The notes beneath the pieces are model-generated. The model was given only the letters and a program-made list of their open reading frames with translations, did no database searches and had not been told where the DNA came from. This document shows positions 55,543 through 63,928 of a stretch of 64,000 nucleotides of DNA, piece by piece. Position numbers and translations under genes: made by a program. The stretch's first letter is position 1, and the number at the start of each line of letters is the position of its first letter. This DNA is from SGZJ01 sp949372955 (GTDB lineage Bacteria > Bacteroidota > Bacteroidia > Flavobacteriales > Flavobacteriaceae), in assembly GCA_949372955.1 (NCBI GenBank), contig CASIAX010000008.1, positions 62,001 through 126,000 on the forward strand, read 5' to 3'.

Positions 55543-56724
55543 TTAAAGTTTAAAATAATTTATGTAAGTGTCTAAATCTTTGTCTCCTCTACCTGATAAA
55601 TTGATTACCACTATATCTTCTTTTTTAAATTTTTTATTTTCTAACACTGCAAAAGCATGAGCAGTTTCAATTGCTGGAATTATTCCCTCTAGCCTTGAGA
55701 GTTCAATTCCGGCCTTCATTGCTTGACTGTCAGTTATTGAAATAAATTCTGCTCTTTTAGTTTTATATAAATTAGCATGCATTGGTCCAATTCCTGGATA
55801 ATCTAATCCTGCTGAAATTGAATATGGCTCAGTTATTTGCCCGTCTTTAGTTTGCATAAGTAATGTTTTACTTCCGTGAATTACACCAGTATTTCCTAAA
55901 ATTGAAGTGGCTGCACTTTTCCCAGAATCTATACCCATTCCTGATGCCTCTACCGCAATTAACTTTACGTTTTTATCATCTAAGTAATGATAAAATGCTC
56001 CTGCAGCATTACTTCCTCCGCCTACACATGCAATTATATAATCAGGAGATGAACTTCCTTCCATGGATTCTAATTGCCATTTAATTTCTTCTGAAATAAT
56101 TGCTTGAAATCTAGCGACCATATCTGGATACGGATGTGGACCAACTACACTTCCTATTATATAGTGTGTGTTTTCAGGGTTGTTAATCCAATCTCTTATA
56201 GCTTCATTTGTAGCATCTTTAAGTGTCTTACTTCCAGATTTTGCTGGAATTACTTTTGCACCTAACATTTTCATTCTAGCGACATTTGGAGCTTGACGTT
56301 CAATATCTAGTTCCCCCATATAAATAACACATTCAATCCCCATCAAAGCACATACTGTAGCGGTCGCCACTCCATGCTGCCCAGCACCTGTTTCAGCAAT
56401 TATTCTTGTTTTATTTAATTTTTTTGCAACTAATATTTGCCCAATAGTATTATTTATTTTATGTGCTCCAGTATGGCATAAGTCTTCTCGTTTTAGATAT
56501 ATTTTAGTATTATACCTTTTGGACAGCTGTTTGGCAAAGTACAAAGGAGTTGGTCTACCTACATAATTTATTAGTAATTGATTAAATTCTTTTTTAAAAT
56601 CTGGGTCATTCATGAATTTTACATAATTCAATTTTAATTCTTCAATATTTGGATATAGCATCTCTGGAATAAATGCCCCTCCAAATTCTCCGTAGTATCC
56701 ATTTTTATTTATGTTATAACTCAT
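55543..56724 (-). CDS. trpB: Tryptophan synthase beta chain
   Basis: A 393-residue PLP enzyme joining indole and serine to tryptophan. Motifs are GYYGEFGGAFIPEML, LKREDLCHTGAHKINN (PLP Lys), AETGAGQHGVATATV, CVGGGSNAAG and SAGLDYPGIGPMH. It overlaps trpF by 4 bases, giving tight coupling. Length is standard for the TrpB1 type. Confidence 0.97.
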   Translation of the reverse strand: MSYNINKNGYYGEFGGAFIPEMLYPNIEELKLNYVKFMNDPDFKKEFNQLLINYVGRPTPLYFAKQLSKRYNTKIYLKREDLCHTGAHKINNTIGQILVAKKLNKTRIIAETGAGQHGVATATVCALMGIECVIYMGELDIERQAPNVARMKMLGAKVIPAKSGSKTLKDATNEAIRDWINNPENTHYIIGSVVGPHPYPDMVARFQAIISEEIKWQLESMEGSSSPDYIIACVGGGSNAAGAFYHYLDDKNVKLIAVEASGMGIDSGKSAATSILGNTGVIHGSKTLLMQTKDGQITEPYSISAGLDYPGIGPMHANLYKTKRAEFISITDSQAMKAGIELSRLEGIIPAIETAHAFAVLENKKFKKEDIVVINLSGRGDKDLDTYINYFKL

Positions 56725-57338
56725 TTTAAATTGCTTATTAAGTTCTTTATTTTTTTTACATTTTTAATACCTGGCTCTATTTCATACATGCTATTTACAT
56801 CAATAGCAAAACAAAATTTACCTGCCTTTGTTTTACGGAATTCAATAATATCGTTTACATCTCCTATTCCTATTCCCCCACTTAAAAAATATGGTTTAAT
56901 TAATCGGTAATTTTTTAAAATCTGCCAATTAAATTTATAACCATTCCCCCCTGGATAGCTCCCTTTTGTATCAAATAAATAGTAATCGCAGGATGTGTCA
57001 AATTCTTTAAGACATTCAAAATCGAAATTTTCATCTATACTGAATGCTTTTATAATTTTAAAATTATTCTTTTTTAGATCTGCACAAAATTTGACATCTT
57101 CATTTCCATGTAATTGAACAGTGTTTATGTCATATTTACAAAGTATATCTTTAACTTTTTCTATAGTTTCATTTACAAATACAGCTATCTTTTCAATTTT
57201 ATTTGATATAATTGGAATATCACCAGTGACGAACCTTTTTGACTTATTATAAAAAATAAATCCCATGTAATCTGGATTTAATTCTGAAACATCAATGATG
57301 TTATTATTTTCTCTCATTCCACAAACTTTAAGCTTCAT
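56721..57338 (-). CDS. trpF: Phosphoribosylanthranilate isomerase
   Basis: A 205-residue TIM barrel catalysing the Amadori rearrangement of phosphoribosylanthranilate. Motifs are LKVCGMRE (catalytic Cys), PDYMGFIFYNKSKRFV, VQLHGNED, and FDTKGSYPGGNGYKFNW (catalytic Asp), with SGGIGIGDV and FAIDVNSMYEIEPGIKN at the end. The usual SxG-E-P-G ending is conserved. It lies between trpC (1-base gap) and trpB (4-base overlap). Confidence 0.95.
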   Translation of the reverse strand: MKLKVCGMRENNNIIDVSELNPDYMGFIFYNKSKRFVTGDIPIISNKIEKIAVFVNETIEKVKDILCKYDINTVQLHGNEDVKFCADLKKNNFKIIKAFSIDENFDFECLKEFDTSCDYYLFDTKGSYPGGNGYKFNWQILKNYRLIKPYFLSGGIGIGDVNDIIEFRKTKAGKFCFAIDVNSMYEIEPGIKNVKKIKNLISNLK

Positions 57339-57339
57339 T

Positions 57340-58125
57340 TTAAATTTTTAATGAGTTAATAAAATTATTTGCCATTTTTCCAGGATTCTCATTTTTCATA
57401 AAATTCTCTCCTATAAGAAAGCCATCATAACCAATGTCTTTAAGTTCCTTTATTGAACTTATTTTAGATATTCCACTTTCTGATATTTTCATATAATCAT
57501 TAGAGATGTGAGGGAGTAATTTTTTACTTATACCCATGCTTGTTTTAAATGTTTTAAGGTCTCTATTATTAACACCAATAATATCAACACTATCATTGGA
57601 ATATAAATTTATCTCGTCGATATTATGAACTTCTAATAAAACCTCAAGTCTTAATTCTTTAGCTTTTTTTGCCAAGTACTTTAATTTATCTACGCTGAGA
57701 ATAGCAGCAATTAGTAATACTACATCTGCGCCATATGCCTTAGCTTCGTATATCTGGTATTCATCAATTATAAAATCTTTTCTTAGTATTGGTAGATTGC
57801 AGCTTGATTTGGCTAATAATAAATCTTCTAACGAACCTCCAAAATATTTTTGATCTGTAAGTGTTGACATTCCAGATGCACCCGCATTCATATACCCCAT
57901 TGCTACATCTTGAACATTTGAATTTTGATTGATAATTGATTTCGAAGGAGATCTTCTTTTAAATTCTGCTATGATTCCAAAATCACTATTGTTTATATTA
58001 TCTTTTAAGGATGTAGTTTGTAAATTAAATAACTTAAATCTCTCAAGGTCCTTAATCGAAATAAACTTTTTCTTTAGAAAAATTTCATTTTTTTTATCGA
58101 TAACTATTTTTTCTAAGATGTTCAT
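57340..58125 (-). CDS. trpC: Indole-3-glycerol phosphate synthase
   Basis: A 261-residue TIM barrel closing the indole ring. Motifs are IIAEFKRRSPSKSII, STLTDQKYFGGSLEDL, LPILRKDFIIDEYQIYEA, GVNNRDLKTFKTS and SESGI. It is not fused to TrpF, unlike the E. coli enzyme. Its start overlaps trpD by 4 bases. Confidence 0.96.
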   Translation of the reverse strand: MNILEKIVIDKKNEIFLKKKFISIKDLERFKLFNLQTTSLKDNINNSDFGIIAEFKRRSPSKSIINQNSNVQDVAMGYMNAGASGMSTLTDQKYFGGSLEDLLLAKSSCNLPILRKDFIIDEYQIYEAKAYGADVVLLIAAILSVDKLKYLAKKAKELRLEVLLEVHNIDEINLYSNDSVDIIGVNNRDLKTFKTSMGISKKLLPHISNDYMKISESGISKISSIKELKDIGYDGFLIGENFMKNENPGKMANNFINSLKI

Positions 58126-59117
58126 TTTTTGCTTATTTTTTGAAGAGATTTTAGAGATTTTAATGCTCTTTTAGAATTTAAAGACTCTTGTGCTAATTCA
58201 AATCCTTGCTGGATACTAACTCCTTTATAAGTTGAAATTGCAATTCCTGCATTAGCACATACTACGTTATTTTGAGCTTCAGATCCATTTCCGTTAATTA
58301 TATCCATAAAAATTTTTGATGAAGATTCAATTGAATTACCTCCAGAAATTTGATGTTTTTTAATCTGTGGTACTTTTAAGTAATTAGCATCAATAATTAT
58401 TTCTGAACTATTAGTACATATTTTAGTTTTACCTGTTAACGAAACCTCATCATACCCGTCAAGAGAATGTATAATACTGTATTTTTTATCTGTTTTTTGA
58501 TATAAGTAAGAATAAAGCCTTAATAATTCTAAGTTAAATACACCTACCATTTGATTCTTTGGTAAAGAGGGGTTTACCATTGGTCCTAGAATATTAAAAA
58601 AAGTTTTAACTCCCATTTTTTTTCTAATAGGAGCTACATTTTTCATTGCAGGATGAAATAGTGGAGCATGCAAAATACATATTCCAGCCTTATCAATACA
58701 TTCAATTAAAAAGTCCTGATCATTAGAAAACTTAACTCCTAAGAAGTCTAAAATATTGGAAGACCCACAAGCTGATGATACTCCATAATTTCCATGTTTT
58801 GCAACTTTAACATCTATACCAGCACATATAAATGAAGATAAGGTTGAAATGTTAAATGTATCTTTTCCATCTCCTCCGGTGCCACATAAGTCTATTGTAT
58901 TAAAATCAGATAAATCAATTGGTAGACATAACTCAAGTAAGGCTTCTTTAAAACCTATTAGTTCTTCTATTGTAATACTTCTCATCAAATAAACAGTTAA
59001 AAATGCAGCAATTTCATTTGAGTTATAATCTCCTTTAGAAATTTTAACTAAAACAACTTTAGCCTCATTTTTAGATAAATTTTCATGATTTGTTAATCTA
59101 TTTAATATGTTTTTCAT
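58122..59117 (-). CDS. trpD: Anthranilate phosphoribosyltransferase
   Basis: A 331-residue transferase attaching phosphoribose to anthranilate. Motifs are DLCGTGGDGKDTFNIST (PRPP loop), KHGNYGVSSACGSSNILDFLG, HAPLFHPAMKNVAPIRKKMGVKTFFNILGPMVNP and HSLDGYDEVSLT. It is a stand-alone enzyme, not fused to TrpG. It starts 2 bases after trpG. Confidence 0.96.
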   Translation of the reverse strand: MKNILNRLTNHENLSKNEAKVVLVKISKGDYNSNEIAAFLTVYLMRSITIEELIGFKEALLELCLPIDLSDFNTIDLCGTGGDGKDTFNISTLSSFICAGIDVKVAKHGNYGVSSACGSSNILDFLGVKFSNDQDFLIECIDKAGICILHAPLFHPAMKNVAPIRKKMGVKTFFNILGPMVNPSLPKNQMVGVFNLELLRLYSYLYQKTDKKYSIIHSLDGYDEVSLTGKTKICTNSSEIIIDANYLKVPQIKKHQISGGNSIESSSKIFMDIINGNGSEAQNNVVCANAGIAISTYKGVSIQQGFELAQESLNSKRALKSLKSLQKISKK

Positions 59118-59119
59118 TA

Positions 59120-59686
59120 TTAAGAATTTAACCAGTTATTTAATATTTGTTTTCCGTCTGGCGTAAGAAGGGATTCAGGATGAAATTGAACTCCTTTTAC
59201 ATCATAATTTTTGTGTCTAAGAGACATTATATTACCATTATTATCAATTGCAGTCACCTCTAATAAATCAGGAATATTTTTGTCTACCACCCAAGAATGA
59301 TACCTCCCAGTTAGAAATTTTTTACTTAAGCCTTTGAATATAGGTTCGTCATCTACTATAATAATTGTTTCCATATCAACACCATGATATACTTCTTTTA
59401 AATTAATTAAGGTTCCATCAAACACCTCTGCAATTGCTTGATGACCCAGGCACACTCCTAGTATACTTTTTGAGGCTGCATATTTTTTTATAATTTTTTT
59501 TAGATCACCAGCTTCATTAGGAATACCTGGTCCAGGGGAGAGCAATATTCTGTCAAATCTTAAAGGAAGAGAAATATCCATTTTATCATTTCTAACCACG
59601 GTTACTTCGCAATCTAATTCCTTTAAGTAGAGTGCTAAATTATAAGTAAAGCTATCGTAGTTATCTATTAGTAATATTTTTTGCAT
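59120..59686 (-). CDS. trpG: Anthranilate synthase glutamine amidotransferase subunit
   Basis: A 188-residue class I amidotransferase supplying ammonia to TrpE. Motifs are LLIDNYDSFTYNLALYL, LLSPGPGIPNEAG, ILGVCLGHQAIAE (nucleophile Cys) and VKGVQFHPESLLTPDG (His/Glu of the triad). In some bacteria the same subunit also serves PabB, but no pab gene is adjacent. It lies 3 bases downstream of trpE. Confidence 0.95.
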   Translation of the reverse strand: MQKILLIDNYDSFTYNLALYLKELDCEVTVVRNDKMDISLPLRFDRILLSPGPGIPNEAGDLKKIIKKYAASKSILGVCLGHQAIAEVFDGTLINLKEVYHGVDMETIIIVDDEPIFKGLSKKFLTGRYHSWVVDKNIPDLLEVTAIDNNGNIMSLRHKNYDVKGVQFHPESLLTPDGKQILNNWLNS

Positions 59687-59689
59687 ATT

Positions 59690-61090
59690 TTATATTTCTT
59701 GGGCAATCTTTATGGCTTTAGTTAATGCACCTAGTTTATTATATACTTCTTGTAACTCATTATTAGAATTAGATTTTGAAATTATTCCAGCTCCAGCCTG
59801 CCAGTTTAGTTGATGGTTTTTACTTAAAAAAGTTCTTATCATAATTGCATGATTGAAGTTTCCGCTAAAATCCATAAATCCAATTGCTCCCCCATAAAAA
59901 CTTCTATTAGTCAATTCATATTTCTCGATTAATTGCATTGCTTTGTATTTTGGTGCTCCGCTAAGTGTCCCGGCTGGAAAAGTGTCTGCAACAACTCTCA
60001 TGGTTGAGATGTTCTTAGATTTTTTGGCTATAACTTTGCTTACTAAATGAATTACATGTGAAAAGAATTGTATTTCTCGATATTTATCTACTCTAACTTC
60101 TGTGCCATTTCTAGCCAAATCATTTCTAGCTAAATCAACCAACATTACATGCTCACTATTTTCTTTTGAATCTTCTGATAATTTATTTGCTGATTCAGCA
60201 TCTTTTAGGTCATCTCCAGTTCTTTTAAATGTTCCTGCAATTGGATGAATTTCGGCACTTCCGTGATTGACAATTAATTGCGCCTCAGGTGAACTGCCAA
60301 ATATTTTATAATCTCCATAATCAAAATAGAAAAGGTAAGGCGACGGGTTTATGCTTCTTAGTGCTCTATAGACATTAAATTCATCACCAATAAAGCTTTG
60401 GGTAAACTTCTTTGATAAAACCAATTGAAACACATCTCCTCTTTTACAATGTGCTTTAGCTATATCAACGTGTTTTAAAAAATCATTATCGGATAAATTT
60501 GAACTAATTTCACCCTCAGTCACAAAGTTATAGTTAGGGTAATTCTTTGCGCTGATTAATTGTAATATTTCTTCAATATTATTGTTTTTATTATAACAAT
60601 TCGCAAAGACATGTGCCTCATTTTGAAAATGATTTATTGCAATAATATTTTGATAAACGGCATAATATATATCTGGAATGTTAGGGTTATTTTCTTTTTT
60701 TGAAATTTCTATATCTTCGAAATATCTAACAGCATCATAGTTAATGTATCCAAAAAGTCCATTATTAATAAATTTAAATTTTTTTACATCTACTGCAAAT
60801 AATTGTGTGAAATCGTGTATTATATTTGGGATGCTAGATGATTTATTTAACGCAACTGTTTTACTTGAATCGTCTGGATAGGTATACTCAATTTGTTCAT
60901 TATGTATCTTTATTGATGATATTGGATTACAGCATATGTACGAAAAACTATTATCAACTGTATGGTAGTCACTACTCTCTAATAAAATACTATTTGGGTA
61001 TTTATCTCTAATCTTTAAATATATACTAACTGGCGTAATTGTATCAGATAGTATTTTTTTATGGTTTGTGATTAATTTATATTTCTTCAT
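59690..61090 (-). CDS. trpE: Anthranilate synthase component I
   Basis: A 466-residue chorismate-utilising enzyme making anthranilate with TrpG. The N-terminal half contains the tryptophan feedback-site motif LLESSDYHTVDNSFSY. The catalytic half has FQLVLSKKFTQ, SPEAQLIVNHGSAEIHPIAGTFKRTG, HVMLVDLARNDLARNG, FPAGTLSGAPKYKAMQLIEKYE and GAIGFMDFSGNFNHAIMIRTF. It is the first structural gene of the operon and is preceded by a leader-peptide attenuator. Confidence 0.96.
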   Translation of the reverse strand: MKKYKLITNHKKILSDTITPVSIYLKIRDKYPNSILLESSDYHTVDNSFSYICCNPISSIKIHNEQIEYTYPDDSSKTVALNKSSSIPNIIHDFTQLFAVDVKKFKFINNGLFGYINYDAVRYFEDIEISKKENNPNIPDIYYAVYQNIIAINHFQNEAHVFANCYNKNNNIEEILQLISAKNYPNYNFVTEGEISSNLSDNDFLKHVDIAKAHCKRGDVFQLVLSKKFTQSFIGDEFNVYRALRSINPSPYLFYFDYGDYKIFGSSPEAQLIVNHGSAEIHPIAGTFKRTGDDLKDAESANKLSEDSKENSEHVMLVDLARNDLARNGTEVRVDKYREIQFFSHVIHLVSKVIAKKSKNISTMRVVADTFPAGTLSGAPKYKAMQLIEKYELTNRSFYGGAIGFMDFSGNFNHAIMIRTFLSKNHQLNWQAGAGIISKSNSNNELQEVYNKLGALTKAIKIAQEI

Positions 61091-61100
61091 ATTATTTAAT

Positions 61101-61132
61101 AAAAAAAGGCTTATCGTAAACGATAAGCCTTT
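61101..61132 (-). terminator. trp operon attenuator terminator
   Basis: A 12-bp perfect stem on the minus strand, AAAGGCTTATCG (61132-61121) with CGATAAGCCTTT (61116-61105), TTTA loop, then four more T. It ends 11 bases before trpE's ATG and 24 bases after the leader stop codon. The loop-side segment GTTTACG (61121-61115) can instead pair with CGTAAAC (61165-61159) at the end of the leader frame, an antiterminator excluding the terminator. Confidence 0.88.
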
Positions 61133-61155
61133 ATATTTTGGTTAATACTATAGGG

Positions 61156-61215
61156 TTAGTTTACGAATAGTCTTTCGTTATGCCACCAGCAAGTATTTTG
61201 AATTATTTTTATCAT
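61156..61215 (-). CDS. trpL: trp operon leader peptide with tandem Trp codons
   Basis: A 19-residue frame from ATG 61215 to TAA 61156 encodes MIKIIQNTCWWHNERLFVN. Two adjacent TGG codons sit just upstream of a small hairpin ACGAA (61178-61174)/TTCGT (61167-61163). That hairpin and the antiterminator CGTAAAC:GTTTACG are mutually exclusive. The logic is classical: stalling at Trp codons blocks the first hairpin, allows the antiterminator and reads into trpE; fast translation permits the terminator. Too short for standard gene callers. Confidence 0.85.
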   Translation of the reverse strand: MIKIIQNTCWWHNERLFVN

Positions 61216-61223
61216 AATTTATC

Positions 61224-61254
61224 TAAATATAACATTCCTTTAAAAAAAAACAAA
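61224..61254 (-). promoter_or_regulatory. Predicted trp operon promoter
   Basis: TTTG (61254-61251) and TATATTTA (61231-61224) are separated by 19 bases, matching the Bacteroidota -33/-7 pattern with one mismatch in the -7 box (final A in place of G). The leader ATG follows 8 bases later, so the 5' untranslated region would be only a few bases. Confidence 0.55.
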
Positions 61255-61262
61255 TTTAATTG

Positions 61263-61291
61263 ATAATAAGTGTCATTTGATTACTTATTAT
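61263..61291. repeat. Inverted repeat upstream of the trp promoter
   Basis: ATAATAAGT (61263-61271) and ACTTATTAT (61283-61291) form a 9-bp dyad with an 11-base spacer, directly beyond the trp -33 element. It could be an operator or a chance AT-rich palindrome. Confidence 0.35.
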
Positions 61292-61346
61292 TATGGATTA
61301 TTAATTTTATCATTAGTTAAGATTAGTTTTTAATAATTTTTCTATC

Positions 61347-61365
61347 ACATAATTATTAATTATGT
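61347..61365. repeat. Palindrome in the trpE-thrA divergent region
   Basis: ACATAATTATTAATTATGT is a symmetrical 19-base palindrome with an 8-bp arm and a 3-base centre, roughly 90 bases before thrA. It may be a regulator-binding site. The rest of the 365-base gap 61091-61455 holds the trp leader and promoters. Confidence 0.35.
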
Positions 61366-61400
61366 AAATCTCAACTATAATTCAAATTTCATCTATTTTT

Positions 61401-61434
61401 TTGTTTAAGCTTGTTTGTATATCATATATATTTA
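61401..61434 (+). promoter_or_regulatory. Possible thrA promoter
   Basis: TTG (61401-61403) and TATATTTA (61427-61434) are 23 bases apart, an imperfect match to TTG-N17-23-TAnnTTTG. The ATG follows 21 bases later at 61456. Confidence 0.4.
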
Positions 61435-61455
61435 GTGACAATTAAAATATGAGTA

Positions 61456-63906
61456 ATGAAGATTTTCAAATTTGGTGGCACTTCAGTTGGTTCAGCACAT
61501 AATATTAAAATAATTAGAGACATTGTATCTAATAATATCATTAACGGAAGGTTGGTAATAGTTGTATCGGCTATTGGGGGGGTTACCGATAAATTATTTG
61601 AATTAGGTAATCATGCTTTTAATAAAAATAAAAATTATAAAGACTTTTATCATGAAATATGTAATTTCCATAATTCCATAATTAATGATTTGTTTAATCG
61701 CATTGATTCTAAAGCTTTAATTGATATAGTTCAATTAACTTATGTTGAAATTGAAATTGTAATTGATGAAATATTTAAAACTAATATTTTTTCATTATCA
61801 ACTCAAGATAAGATTCTTAGTTTTGGTGAGTTATTATCCTCTTTAATTATTTCTGAGTTCTTTAAAATGTCTCAAATTGATGTATTTCATATAAATTCTC
61901 AAGAACTAATTGTAACTGACAGTAACTTCACTAATGCACAAGTTGATTCTATCAAAACATTTAAAAATATTCAAAAGCTATTCAATATACATAGTAACAG
62001 AGTTTTCGTTTTACCTGGCTTTGTTGCTAAATCTACACATAATGAAATAACAACTTTGGGTCGAGGAGGGTCTGATTATACGGCTTCAATTTTGGCAGCA
62101 GCATTAAATGCAGAAGAACTTCAAATCTGGACTGATGTTAGCGGAATGTACACAAGTAATCCAAAAATTGTAAGTCAAGCAAGACCAATTAATTACATGT
62201 CATATGAAGAAGCTTTAGAGTTTTCACATTTTGGAGCTAAAGTTATTTACCCACCAACTATTCAACCTGTTTTAAGCTCTAATATTCCAATTTTAATTAA
62301 AAATACATTACATCCTAATGATTTAGGTACATCCATCTCAAATAAAAAAACTATAAATGATGTTGGAGTTAAAGGAATTAGTAATATTGACAATATAGCT
62401 CTACTTACACTTCAAGGTAATGGAATGGTTGGTGTTCCTGGATTTTCTAAAAGATTATTTGGAACATTAAGTCAAGAAAAAATTAATATCATTTTAATTA
62501 CTCAAGCTTCTTCAGAACATGCTATCTGTGTTGCTATTCAGCAAAATGATGTAAAAGTTGCAGAGAAAGCTATTAATGATTGTTTTAAAAATGATATTAA
62601 TACTAATAAATTAGACCCAATTATTGTTGAATTAGATTTAGCTATTATTGCTGTAATTGGTGATAAAATGAAAAGTCAGCAAGGAGTTAGTGGTAAAATG
62701 TTTAGTATTTTAGGCAAAAACAATGTTAATATAAGAGCTATAGCTCAAGGAGCATCAGAAAGAAACATTTCAGCTGTAATTTTAAAAAAAGATGTAAAAA
62801 AAGCACTTAACTCTTTACATGAGATTTATTTTAATGATAATGTCAAACAGTTGAATATATTTATTACTGGAGTCGGCAATGTTGGAAAGGAATTAATAAA
62901 ACAAATTCATAATCAACAAGATTATTTAAAAGAAAAATTGAATGTTAACTTAAGGTTAATAGGACTTTCTAATTCTAAAAAAATGCATTTCAATATAAAT
63001 GGAATTGATTTAGATAAATGGGAGTTAAGCTTGTCAAACGGAGTTATGAGTTCATTCAACGACTTTCAGAATAAAGTACTTGATTTAAATTTAAGAAATA
63101 GCATTTTTTTGGATATTACAGCAAATAAAGATATTTGTAATTATTACAATAATTATTTAATAAAAAATATTGCAGTCATAGCTTGTAATAAAATTGCCTG
63201 TTCGTTGAGTTTTAAATCTTATGAAGATTTAAAAAGAACATCACTCAAGTTTAAATCACCGTTTCTATTTGAAACTAATGTTGGAGCTGGTTTACCTATT
63301 TTAAGCACATTAAATAATCTACTTTTATCAGGAGATGAAATCATTTCAATTGAGGCTGTATTGTCTGGAAGCTTAAATTTTATTTTCAATAATTATGACG
63401 GTACTAAATCTTTTTTAAATATCATTAAACAAGCAAAAAAAGAGGGTTATACTGAGCCAGATCCAAGAATAGATTTAAGTGGTATTGATGTCGCTAGAAA
63501 AATTTTAATTTTAGCACGAGAAAGCGGATCAAATATTAATTTGGAAGATATAATTAATGAATCTTTTATTAAAGGTTATGATTTTAGAAATGATTCTTCT
63601 TTAGATGATTTTTATAATTTCGTCAAATTAAACGAAAAATATTTTAAAGATATGTTCAATAGCTCTTTTTCAAAAAATTGTCAACTGAAATATGTTGCAG
63701 AATATACTGATGATGGAGCTAAAATTGGTTTACGTGAAATTTCTAAAAACCATCCGTTTTATAATTTAAAAGGAAAAGATAATATTGTTCTATTTCATAC
63801 AAAAAGATATCGTGATCAGCCATTAATAATTAAAGGTGCAGGTGCGGGTGCTAGCGTAACTGCTGCCGGTTTATTTGCCGATATTATTAAAGTTAATAAT
63901 ATTTGA
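61456..63906 (+). CDS. thrA: Bifunctional aspartokinase/homoserine dehydrogenase
   Basis: An 816-residue fusion that phosphorylates aspartate and reduces aspartate semialdehyde to homoserine, feeding threonine and methionine. The kinase domain starts MKIFKFGGTSVG and has TTLGRGGSDYTASILAAAL. Two ACT regulatory repeats cover about 310-460 (GVPGFSKRLFGTLSQEKINIILITQASSE, GVSGKMFSILGKNNVNIRAIAQGASE). The dehydrogenase begins near 468 (TGVGNVGKELIKQI) and includes TNVGAGLPIL and SGSLNFIFNNYDG. Start 61456 is preferred over an out-of-frame ATG at 61449. It is divergent from the trp operon. Confidence 0.95.
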   Translation: MKIFKFGGTSVGSAHNIKIIRDIVSNNIINGRLVIVVSAIGGVTDKLFELGNHAFNKNKNYKDFYHEICNFHNSIINDLFNRIDSKALIDIVQLTYVEIEIVIDEIFKTNIFSLSTQDKILSFGELLSSLIISEFFKMSQIDVFHINSQELIVTDSNFTNAQVDSIKTFKNIQKLFNIHSNRVFVLPGFVAKSTHNEITTLGRGGSDYTASILAAALNAEELQIWTDVSGMYTSNPKIVSQARPINYMSYEEALEFSHFGAKVIYPPTIQPVLSSNIPILIKNTLHPNDLGTSISNKKTINDVGVKGISNIDNIALLTLQGNGMVGVPGFSKRLFGTLSQEKINIILITQASSEHAICVAIQQNDVKVAEKAINDCFKNDINTNKLDPIIVELDLAIIAVIGDKMKSQQGVSGKMFSILGKNNVNIRAIAQGASERNISAVILKKDVKKALNSLHEIYFNDNVKQLNIFITGVGNVGKELIKQIHNQQDYLKEKLNVNLRLIGLSNSKKMHFNINGIDLDKWELSLSNGVMSSFNDFQNKVLDLNLRNSIFLDITANKDICNYYNNYLIKNIAVIACNKIACSLSFKSYEDLKRTSLKFKSPFLFETNVGAGLPILSTLNNLLLSGDEIISIEAVLSGSLNFIFNNYDGTKSFLNIIKQAKKEGYTEPDPRIDLSGIDVARKILILARESGSNINLEDIINESFIKGYDFRNDSSLDDFYNFVKLNEKYFKDMFNSSFSKNCQLKYVAEYTDDGAKIGLREISKNHPFYNLKGKDNIVLFHTKRYRDQPLIIKGAGAGASVTAAGLFADIIKVNNI

Positions 63907-63909
63907 TTT

Positions 63910-63928
63910 AGATTAATTTTTTTAATCT
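63910..63928 (+). terminator. Possible weak terminator after thrA
   Basis: AGATTAA (63910-63916) pairs with TTAATCT (63922-63928) across a T5 loop, 4 bases after the thrA stop. There is no T-run downstream, so a terminator role is tentative. No gene is recognisable from here to the window end. Confidence 0.25.
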
